From positions 66,549,201-66,613,200 of the forward strand of contig OZ038422.1 of assembly GCA_964036155.1 (NCBI GenBank): a stretch of 64,000 bases of DNA. Direction: 5' to 3'. Under the pieces are notes generated by a model, which was not told the origin of the DNA, made no database searches, and saw only the letters and a program-made list of their open reading frames with translations. Both the position numbers and the translations under genes were made by a program. The stretch comes from Diploscapter coronatus. Taxonomy: Eukaryota > Nematoda > Chromadorea > Rhabditida > Rhabditidae. Positions 15,001 through 24,400 of the stretch are shown here, one piece after another (the first letter of the stretch is position 1; the number at the start of each line of letters is the position of its first letter).

Positions 15001-18000
15001 CTTCAGTATCTTCAGCAATTTCAATTACATTCAAATGCAAAATGATTTATGCAAATTCTTCTTTAATTGGCATTTTTAAGGTTACATTAGCGATAGTTGC
15101 GTGTCTGCCTGTTCTGTGAAAGGCATCTGCGGCCTCGATGGAACTTGTATTCGATCCAACAACACCAGGGGATATGAATGCATCTGTGCTAATGGTAAGC
15201 AAATCAGACTTTATGAAAATGGCAACTTGGAAGATTATTATTGAAACCTTCACATGCAAAATAAAGTAGGAAATAAAACTTTTCCAGGTAGGTTCCTGCC
15301 TTGTATAAAACGATACAATGATTTTACTAAAGTATCATGAAGATCATAAGTTTTCAGGTCTCCGCGGTGCGAATTGTGAAAGAGCAGCTCCAGAGCAGAT
15401 CTGTCCTCTGGGCTATTGGGGCACATTCCCTGACTGTCGAATGTGCGGATGTGATGCGGAAAGAGGATATGAACAGCAATGCGAACAGAGCACTGGGGAG
15501 TGCAAGTGCAGGGTAGGGAGCATTTTTTAGAAGAAAGAATCTTTGAAAACTAACAAATATTGTTTCTAACGATCGATAGGAAGAATCCAAAAAAACAAGC
15601 GGCGACAAATTTACCCAAAATTACGAATTTTCTTTATTATTTAAAAAAAAAAAAGGCTATTCAATAACTTACCAAACCTTAACTTCGACAATTTCCAGAA
15701 AGGCCACTTCCCTACTCCATTCGGGTGTGTTGCCTGCGAATGCGGCTACGGGACGACATCGATGGAGTGCAGCAAAGAGGGGCAGTGCGAGTGCAAGGGG
15801 GAAGCTACAGGGAGACGCTGCGACAGATGCAGGCATAGCAATGAGGTTTGAAGAAGTCATTGCTCTTTAGAATTTCGAACATGACATCAGAAATGCAAGA
15901 TGAAGACACTGATATTAGTATAAAACTTTATCTAATGTTTTTCATCTGAACGATATCGAATTTTCATTCAATATTTCAAAAATAGAAATTCACGCATTCT
16001 GAGACATTTGAAGTTTATGCATTTCTGTAGATTTAATAATTAATCATTCATCCTTCCAGGTTCTCGATCCGAAATCCTTGAAATGTTTCCGAGTGAAGGA
16101 TCGATGCGCCTCTGAAATCGACTACGGTATTCAATGGCCTACAACTTTGAAGGGTAAATTCACACATTATAAAAATCACATGAAATTATTTATTCATTGA
16201 TGATGATCAATTTGTAATGTTTCGGCATCTTTTCATGCCCTAAAATGACTTATCTTAGAAAAAATAAGAGAAGATGAAAATAGTGTGTGAAAACGAAAAT
16301 AAAAAAAAAATTACGATATCGTTGAGGCTTTATGTTTTCATTATTCGCTTCTCTATTTTCTACAAATTTTACAAACAGAATGCAGCTTTGAAATCTTAAA
16401 ACTAGCATTAACAGGTTGCTATTTTCGTCTTTCAATTTCGAATCATCATTCATGGTCCGTGAATAGCAATTCTTGATTTTCCTTCTGGAGTTCTATTTCT
16501 CGTTCATTTTAGGAAGCGTCGCCCGTCAATCATGTCCGAATGGGGAAATCGGCCTGGCGACTCGTCTATGCGCAGATACAGGCAAGTGGGGGGAGGTGAA
16601 CAGTTGGAATTGCACAAGACATGAGTATTCCATCATGGTCTCCAAGGTAAGCAGAACGTTTTCAATAACCGTAAAAAAAACAAAATCAATATTTATAGTT
16701 CGACGTTCTTGACTCTTTTGAATTGTTGGATATGCTGAAGAATGCGACCAAGAAAGATGTCTACATTCGGGGAAAAAATCAGCAAATTGCCGCCGTCGCT
16801 TTGATGAAAATCATTGAGAAAGAGAACGTGTAAGTTCTTTTCTTCGTTTCCATTAAACAATAATTTCTACAAATTTTTCAAGACTTTTTTTTTATCCTTT
16901 TTCATAATTCCACAAGAAGGACATGAACAAATCAATTCTCGACCGAAAATTATTTTGCTTTTCAAAAAATCTTTCTAATTTAGTCTGAAATGCCATGACA
17001 AAGGTCACGTGAAGGACTCGTCATTTTCGCCCTCCTTGCTGGAATGTGCCTCGAAAATTCTACAATCAGAAAGTCCGTCTGAATACCTTCGACTGGCGAG
17101 AAGAGTTGCAGACTTCGGCCGCTCTCTGTTCGAGTGCCATCAGAAGCTTGGATTTCTCAATCCTTTCCAAATCACCCAGAATGATTTTAGTGAGTTTTTC
17201 CCAAAGTTTTCTTAGAAAGAGACCTACTCATTTAAAAAAAAAATCCTGAAGAAACGAAACACTCTTTTCTTATACAATTTCCACCCTCTTCTGCATTCTT
17301 CTTTGTCACTAACTATGAATATCGTCATGCCATCTTTATGTCTCATTCAGACAAATTAAATCTGCCAGCCAATTTGCTGAAAAATTCAAACATTTTCTAA
17401 CTTTAGTGTTCACGATCGACCGTCTGGACTATTCGCATATTCTGCCGAAATTCAACAACCTGCTAGACACTCGCCCCGCCTCGTTTCCCTCCATCCGTAT
17501 CTTCCTGTCCCCCGACTCTCTCTCTTCGTTCTGCTTTTTCTCCATTCTGGCCCGACCTCGATGCACTCGCTGCAGCAGTTCGCTTGTGGCCGTCCACGCA
17601 AATCTCACCAGCCCCATTCGAGTCGAATTTCCATTGACTGAGGACAACGACTGGAAATATCCCGAATGCGCCAAGTTACAGGTAAATCGCTTGACTATTA
17701 GTTTCTTCTTCTATTGATTGGAACATTTTTCCTTATGTTGAGATAAGGGCGAAGAAATCACGTCGTACGAAAAGAGGAGATCGGGTCAAATTGGCCTAAA
17801 ACCACTCTTTCTCCCCTCAATTTTCGAACTCTAATAAATAACCCTGTCCAATATGTATGACAAGGTTAATTTTTAAGAGACTTCTTTCACGAAACAAAAT
17901 CATTCTTCATCTGCCGAAAGATGAATTCTCGATCTTGTAGTATACAAGAAGCTCCGTTACAAAACGATTTTTATCCATTCATTGCGAACAGTAACCAATA

Positions 18001-20917
18001 AGACCTGCATGACAATATGAACAATCGTAAGAAATATAGGACTTTTGGTGAAATAAATCAAGAAATACTTGAATACCATAAGATTTTTCGATTTTCGCTT
18101 GCTGTTTTCCAATAAGGCTCCTAATTTGTAGGGCTCTGACGATTCCTCGTGGACTGCGAAAGACGCTAATTTGATCGGTCTGAATTTGACCCACGCGGTC
18201 TGTGAATTCTCCCGAAGCGGCATATTCACTCTGCTCACTGCTGCTCACAAAGGACTCTATGTGAGAAGAGACATTTTATCTTTCCTTCCATAGTGGTGAA
18301 TTTCAGCTCCGTTTCTCCCACTCCTCTTCCCTCGCAGCCCCAATCCTGACAGGCATCTCGCTGCTTCTCTGTCTGTTCTCCCTCGTCCTCACGTTCACTC
18401 GAAGAGGCATTAAAACTCATCTTATCAGGTAATATTTTAGCCAATTCCCAATATCCGAATTCTATTTCATCCTGACACGGCTTATTCGAAGGGAAATGCT
18501 AGAATTCTTTCGAAAAAGATGAAAACGCTTTTGTAGAATTGTGAAAGAACATCTTCATAAATTGAATCTATAAAAAATTCTTTGGCACTTATTTTTTCCA
18601 CATTTCACCATTTTTGAGAAAAACTGCCCGGCATGCGATAAATATCTTTTGAAACAAATGAGAGTTACTATTTTCCGTATCATTATTCGAAATTCGAAGA
18701 TTTCTTTGATTTCCAGAGTTGGTTTCATCTTGTTCTTCTCACTCAACGTCGTCAGTCTCTTCTTCGTGCATCGAGTTTCAGTTAGCCAGGTTTGAATCTT
18801 CATTTTCAACTACACGAGTCTAATCATTCATCCATTCAGGTATTCTGCCCCGTACGCAATGCACTGCTCTCCTTCACTACCTCGTCTCCATTCGGCTGGC
18901 TGCTTCTCTACTCTCTTCACATTTACAGAATGCTTTCCGATGGAAGCACTAGAACTAGGTAGGACGAAATCATTAAATATCCCTTCTCAATAAAAGATTA
19001 GAATTCTAATTTAAGTAATGAGCGTGGTAAAATTTATAATTGACAAAAATCAAACTTCTACTCTTTTCTATCAGTAAGTGCAAATAAATTAAGCTGAAAA
19101 AATCGAAACTTAATCAATATTAATTTCTTGATTTCAATAATTTTACAAAAAAGTCACATTTTCAGCTCGACAGTATGTCTGCTCCTGGGTCTCGTTCTGC
19201 CCTGCCTCTTCTCGTGTTTCGTTTTCATCTTCACTTCTTCCTGCACGATGGCTCCTTCTGGGTGGCTCTTCTGGTTCATTCTCCTGCCCATTGGACTATT
19301 TCTTTTGGTAGGAATTTCATTTTATGATAATTTCAATATGCACTTGAGGCAATTCTTCTCATCATTCTTCACATTGAAATTAGAAAGATTCTTCATACAC
19401 ACTAAGACTTTCTTAAAGAACTTTCATGAACAAATTTATGAATTTTTCAATGTATTTTCACCAAAATCGTTCATTTTTTCGAGAAAATATCAATACTGAT
19501 TTTTAAGACAAGCGTCCAAATTTCAGTTGTCTTTCTACGCCTCTGCCACCTGTCTGCTTGTGACAATCCACAAGCAATACGATGCCTATGTCATGAAATT
19601 CAACCTCCGCAAAGCGCTCTTTCAACATTTCATTTTGGTAAGTCTGGAATATTTTACAGAAAAAAAAACCAACGACTTTAGTCTGCCATGCTATTGATAA
19701 ATACGGTGTTATGTTTGTTGCTGCCGAGAGGAACTTTCCCTAGCCATATCGAGGTGAGCAGAATATTTTCGAAATAATTAAGAAAAAACGTGTGTTGGAA
19801 TATCATTCCAAACTTATTCTTTCTCCTCTTCATTGTTTTCCTGTCGAAAGGAATCCTCATTTTCAAACCAGTCTAAAACGCCGAAAAGAAATATTTTGAT
19901 TTAGGAATTACTCTGCTCAATTAGTTTCGTAGCGACTGCCCTGTACATCGCGATTTGGAGTGCTTGCCCTGGGAAAACTGTAAGCGAAGTTCAGAAATGA
20001 GCAGCATTGGTGAATTTGCAGAGAGAGACCTCGTTGCCAGTGGCGATGTGGGTGGACGAGGAGAAGAAGATGACTGGGGCGAGTGAGACGGGCAGTGGAA
20101 GGGACACCAACGGGGTGGGCAGGAATTGCGACAGTCCACTTCTTTATGAAACTGGTAGGTTTTATTCGGCCCCCTGTATTAGACACCGGATTTTAGAGTG
20201 AGAGAGTGTAGGCAACGGAGAGGAAATAAGAAAAAGACACGGTGTCTGTTACAGACGGTGACGGTGTTCCAACGGTATCTAATACAGGGGGGGGGGGGGG
20301 GGGGCGCTTTATTCTTTCTATCTAAATTAAAGAGTGAAACTCGTCCTGAGATTTGACAACTTTCGTCAACCATGAACAAACCCGTATCGTCGAAAAAAGT
20401 CGTTTTATTCTTTGTGAATTTCCTGAAATTCATTCTTGATTGCATACTATACAGAGATTCTTCACATTCTTTCTGTAAAATAGCCATTTTAAAATAACCA
20501 CAAATAGAAGTTCGAGCGAATAGTAAATTTTAGAAGATGAAGGCACGACCTGTACGAATTGGATGAACACAACAGGAGACTCGGATCATCATGAGAGGCG
20601 ACTTTTGTCGCAGCAAATCAATACAAACCACATCCTGTCGCCTGCTGATAAAATCCTGAATGAAGGACTGGGACATGTTTATGGTAGGCATTTCTAGAAG
20701 CGTTGGCAGTGCGAAAATTTGGCTTGCACTGCAATTCGAATTTCTTTGTGCTACCAATATTCCTGATTTTTTTTTGTAAATTTTTCAAAAATTTTTTAAA
20801 ATTCCAGATAACATGAGCACTCTGAGTCGTCTCCGAACTGAACGAGACGAAGCAGACGATGCCTATTATTCCTATACTCTGTCAAGAAGGTATAAACCTA
20901 CCACTTTTACCTCGTGA
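1..20917 (+). CDS. fmi-1: Flamingo/CELSR seven-pass adhesion GPCR (5' end off window)
   Basis: A 54-exon gene, reconstructed from GT/AG sites and phase; the exons sum to 7341 nt (2446 aa plus stop). The order is: basic pro-region, nine cadherin repeats, EGF, LamG, EGF, LamG, EGFs, laminin-type EGF, HRM, GAIN/GPS, seven TM helices, cytoplasmic tail. That order is diagnostic for the Flamingo/CELSR family, plasma-membrane receptors for planar polarity, axon guidance and fasciculation (C. elegans FMI-1). Exon 1 (1-56) reads [14 protein letters not shown] and splices into exon 2 (227) to give [13 protein letters not shown], the start of cadherin repeat 1. So only the leader and first pro-region exons are missing. 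The stop TGA is at 20915-20917. I see no frameshift or internal stop. The exon count is high for a nematode gene. Exon coordinates are given in the block entries. Confidence 0.95.
740..2901 (+). other. Long Flamingo intron 3
   Basis: A 2.16-kb intron between cadherin exons 3 and 4. I see no coding exon in it. It holds a pyrimidine-rich stretch (about 1000-1250, many CATTC words), a purine-rich stretch (about 1680-2700, many GAATGA and GGAGGAGAG words), and perfect octamer words ATTTGCAT at 1238-1245 and ATGCAAAT at 2669-2676. The open frames at 1042-1263, 1486-1701 and 2356-2670 have no domain and lack splice support. Confidence 0.5.
5663..6183 (+). promoter_or_regulatory. Flamingo intron 13 with octamer words, possible intronic enhancer
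   Basis: This intron carries two perfect copies of ATTTGCAT, at 5772-5779 and 6044-6051. The second sits in an AT-rich homeodomain-like context (CCAATTAGC, then CATAATTTGCATAAATT). The octamer is the classic POU-domain site, and POU factors such as UNC-86 specify nematode neurons, where Flamingo acts. A CT-rich block (about 5925-5995) lies between them. The regulatory role is inference only. Confidence 0.3.
8606..9292 (+). other. Flamingo intron 22, purine-rich
   Basis: A 687-nt intron. From about 8790 to 9085 the + strand is dominated by G and A (GGAAAGTGGGGGAGACAAAG and similar). No exon with conserved protein was seen on either strand. Confidence 0.5.
9293..15845 (+). other. fmi-1: Flamingo exons 23-38: EGF, LamG and laminin-EGF modules
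   Basis: Exons: 9293-9452, 9621-9702, 10499-10627, 12135-12372, 12523-12616, 12660-12770, 12815-12912, 12958-13064, 13239-13460, 13745-13926, 14143-14289, 14503-14649, 14844-14952, 15081-15194, 15358-15512, 15699-15845. After a short Cys-containing segment ([16 protein letters not shown]), an EGF domain ([12 protein letters not shown]) leads to LamG1 ([20 protein letters not shown]), a Cys-rich EGF-like spacer (12 Cys in 13239-13460 and neighbours), LamG2 ([23 protein letters not shown]), two more EGF-like units and a laminin-type EGF with [12 protein letters not shown] and [15 protein letters not shown]. The first EGF-LamG spacer is long and lacks one standard EGF spacing. Confidence 0.9.
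9703..12134 (+). other. Flamingo introns 24-25 around the first EGF exon
   Basis: Introns 9703-10498 and 10628-12134 flank the 129-nt EGF exon (10499-10627). Purine-rich blocks lie at about 9800-10200 and 11700-11960 and a pyrimidine-rich block at about 10940-11040. One octamer word ATGCAAAT is at 11842-11849. Open frames on both strands in these introns show no domain. Confidence 0.45.
16060..18260 (+). other. fmi-1: Flamingo exons 39-44: HRM, GAIN domain and GPS
   Basis: Exons: 16060-16153, 16513-16646, 16699-16829, 16984-17189, 17407-17681, 18132-18260. The hormone-receptor motif shows [20 protein letters not shown]. The GAIN region follows, and the GPS spans [23 protein letters not shown]. 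In cleaved adhesion GPCRs the GPS ends C-x-C-x-H-L-(T/S). Here the residues at that position read SRS, so both the second Cys and the catalytic His are missing. The fold is probably kept (two Cys and Trp remain) but autoproteolysis is not expected. CELSR1 is a known family precedent for an uncleaved GPS. Confidence 0.88.
18307..19979 (+). other. fmi-1: Flamingo exons 45-51: seven transmembrane helices
   Basis: Exons: 18307-18428 (TM1, [20 protein letters not shown]), 18717-18789 (TM2), 18840-18958 (TM3, [16 protein letters not shown]), 19166-19307 (TM4 and TM5), 19527-19637, 19682-19753 (TM6), 19905-19979 (TM7). The helix count and order fit class B2 receptors. The extracellular Cys expected for the TM3-loop disulphide is visible at VFCPVRN, with a partner in TSSCTM before TM5. 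Each exon joins its neighbour in phase. Confidence 0.9.
20022..20917 (+). other. fmi-1: Flamingo exons 52-54: cytoplasmic tail and stop
   Basis: Exons 20022-20154, 20534-20683 and 20808-20917 encode a hydrophilic tail of about 130 aa with no domain I recognise. It ends ..[21 protein letters not shown] good splice donor (AGAAG|GTATAAAC at 20889) lies 26 nt before the TGA, so the tail could instead continue to exons not found here. The duplicated SLC26 unit begins at about 20911, inside the last codons, so the present stop codon may have been supplied by that unit. No strong PDZ ligand is seen at this C-terminus. Confidence 0.72.
20170..20304. mobile_element. Small inverted-repeat element (MITE-like) ending in a G18 run
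   Basis: It starts CCCCCTGTATTAGACACCG (20170-20188) and ends with the near-perfect inverse, with one mismatch over the repeat, at about 20272-20291. The body is only about 120 bp and has no ORF. It lies in intron 52 of the Flamingo gene. The right end runs into 18 consecutive G (20287-20304), against five C at the left end, so the G tract has expanded or been poorly resolved. I could not define a target duplication. The superfamily is unknown. Confidence 0.7.
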
Positions 20918-21455
20918 TTTTCTATAAATTATCAACTTCGTGCCATAACTCCTTCTTTTCGAGCCAATTTATTCATTTTTATGCTTCGATCAAAATAATT
21001 CGGGTTTTGAAGTTTTTAGAGCTAAGGTTGTCAATTTCTTGAAGATGATAATAAATCATTTTGGTCAGACAAACTGAAAGTTTCTTTGTTCAAGTTTCCA
21101 ATATTTGCTTTTTGATATTTTTTTGCCGTTTCAAGCCTTTCCTCTTATTGCCGATGTACGACAAAGTTCCGAAACACGTTTCAGAAAAGTCGATTTATAA
21201 ATTTTCATAATATGATAGATAAATAAACGCAAAATTCGAAGGATAGCATTTGATTTTGTGTATTGATTCCAATGAATTCAAAAATTGTATAATATTTATT
21301 TAATTCAGAATCTTCAATTTTCAACAAAACGCGAATATCAAAGAATAACTTGGAAGGATAGAAAACACCAATTCATAAAATGCAATATCCGTTTCGAGTT
21401 TTTTATCATATACGAGACATGCAGCATTGCCTTCCATATGTTAGCTATCTAAAAA

Positions 21456-24400
21456 TTACGACAAATCGCATTCCTCGATGCTACTTCTAGAACCAAGATG
21501 ACTAGATTTTTCGTCACTTCCTGGTACTTTCACGAATCGCAATAAAAACATTTCGTTGACCCTTGCGACGAAGATTGGTAATTTCAAATTCGATGCTGAT
21601 GAATTATCCATTTTCCTCTGCAAATCGGATAGGAATTTCGATAGACAGGTGTCCTCGTTGAGCATCGTCGTGGGATCGTTTTTGAGTCGATTGGCAATTT
21701 GAAGTGCATCTCGAATTGATGGATAGAATTGGCCATCGCACATCGAGGAAAACAGACCGGCACGGTGATATTGAACACAGACAGAACCTAAAGTTTGTAT
21801 ATTTGAAATAATTGGATTTTATCTACGACTATATCGTGAATAGATATTAGCATAAATTTATTGATAGTAGTTGGAACGGAATAATTTTTAATGACTGACT
21901 TTTTAGATTCGCGAATAGTATAACTACTTTGCTTTTGAGGCATTCTTCGTTGATCTAAACTTGTTATTTGAAATCTTTACGGAAAAGTAGTGAAAAGACT
22001 AACATCTTTGACTACTTCGATGCCCATTGAGTCGGTGTAGATCCAGGTGCTGCAATCGAGAATAAGAGGAGCCCAGTTCTTGAGCTGCGGTAACTCACAC
22101 GAATGACCGCCGTTCTCATCTTGAAATAATGCAAGTGTTAATCTGACGTAGTTTTAAGTAATTTCAAACTCGATATTATTTTGATTAAAAACTGTCCTAG
22201 TTATAGTATCAGTCAAAAGTATGTAACCAAATAAAGTATTTTAGATTGTTGGCTCACTAATTTGCTGTGAACTAATCAACTGAAACTTGGCTCAATATGT
22301 GGGGGTATGTAAAGTAGAAATACCCATGAAATTTTCAGACTGATTCGACTCTAGAATGAGGAATAATATAGATCTTCATACAGAATTATGTATGATTTCA
22401 TATTTGTGATCATCATTATTTCCAAGTTGCTCACTTCCTTCACACAATTTGTCGACGACCTGTCTGAGTTTCTTCTTGAAAATGTCGATGTTGGTAAAGA
22501 TGAGAGGAGCATCGAATCGAATGATCGGCACTTGGAGTCGAGTTGCCTTACCATATTGATCTATTTCACGAAAATCCGATTGAGTTTCATCGATTGCACC
22601 GAGATCATGAAGACGGGGCCTAGATTTGGATAACTAGATGTGATTCAGTTACAGTGGGAACAAAAGTATTGGATCAGCCCTATTCCCTGCCTGCTTTCCA
22701 CCCCAGCACTTTTGTAGTGAACAGACTCGTGTGAATTTTTTGCACGACGACCTGTTAATGTAAGACATGGAGTTATGTCGAATTTCAACCAGATTCGATT
22801 TCTATATGATGCGCATTAAATTTTTTGAAAATATGTCTTGCAGTCAGGGCGATTTAATATATTTGTTCACCACATTAGCCATTGTGCTTAGTCAGCATAT
22901 TGAAAGCTGTCAGGCGTCAGTCATAATTATTTTTCATGTTTGATCACGAGGCACTTTGAACTTTTATGATTGAATTTGCAGCTCGAATATAAGACGCATG
23001 CAGTGCACTAACCATTGAGTTCTGACGACGACGAGCAGAATTGCAATGATGATTCCGGCAATCAGTCCTTCGATGATGTCCCACAGAATTGTGACAATCG
23101 CAGTTACCACCCAAATCACCTAAATTCGGATGTTTTGAACCAGGAAACATATCAAAGGAGAAATTTGGATGCACGAGATTATTTATAGGGAAACCTGAGC
23201 GATTCAGGATATTCCAACTTGTGTATCGCGTCAATCACCAACAAGATGCCTCGAGGCAAAGACAGCAAATCGAATAGAATTTTCGATAGATTCAAATTAA
23301 ACGAGATGCTCAACTTACCGCGTCCAATTTGCTGCAGCGCCACAATTTGGGAAGCTCCAAAATTTTGAAAAGAAGAGAGCGGAGGGAAACCAGGACGATG
23401 CACGAAAGGATGCACACAGGGAGGTCCTCGAGCAGAGGGCCCATCCACAAAATCGCTATCAGGAGAATAACAGACGAAACCATGCCGGTTAGCTGAATAA
23501 GGACAATTCTCAGAATAGGATTTTTGTTCTTCGTTTCTACATAAAAGCGTGATTTACATAAAATACGAGGCTTTAGTCTGTAAAATTTTCAAAATCGAAA
23601 GAGTAATAGAGATAATTCTGAAGTTTGTGAAAACTTTGATAATCGTTTCTAAATTGTAAATATTTCCACCTGCGTTCTGGCACCAGCTGCTTCACCCACG
23701 ATAGTCCTCGACAAAGATGTACATATTGGAAATACGGCAAATATAGATGAAATTGCATTGCTTAGGCCTAAGGCAAGCAATTCCTGAATTAGCCAGTATT
23801 TTTCTTGATTTATTCAGTTCTAAGCTAAAATTTTCAAATACTTGATTGGGATCAACTCGATATCCGTGTTTCTTCGCGAAGAGTTTTCCAAACGATATTG
23901 TGAGCGCAAATCCTACGACTGCAATGCTGATTCCATTTCCAATCAGATATTTCATAATGTCGAAGCGAGGTATTTCAGGTGTTGAAAATCTGAAAAATAT
24001 TTTTTGAGTTTATTCATGATAAAATCTTTATTCTAGACGCAAATGCACGACATACATGATGCTAGGACTTATTGTTGAAAAAATCTAGTACAAGACTAGG
24101 AAAACGCCGTTAACTTTTACAATACTGTGCAAGATTAGTGTTGCTAAGTTATCCAGTTATTAAAATTTATTTGATGCCCACCCTCGTTTGATTTCAGATA
24201 CAACCTTGACTTTCCATCGATCTTCGAACTTACAGAAATGTGATAAAATCGTTGCAACAATTATCTAAAATGAATTTATTTGATTCACGGATGCTACATG
24301 TTTTGTGAAAGTTTTTACCACTATGAGTTCCGTCGGAAACGGTACTCCTTTTTTAATCGTTCTGGTTTCAATAATATATTTCGAAGTTAGCAGAATAATA

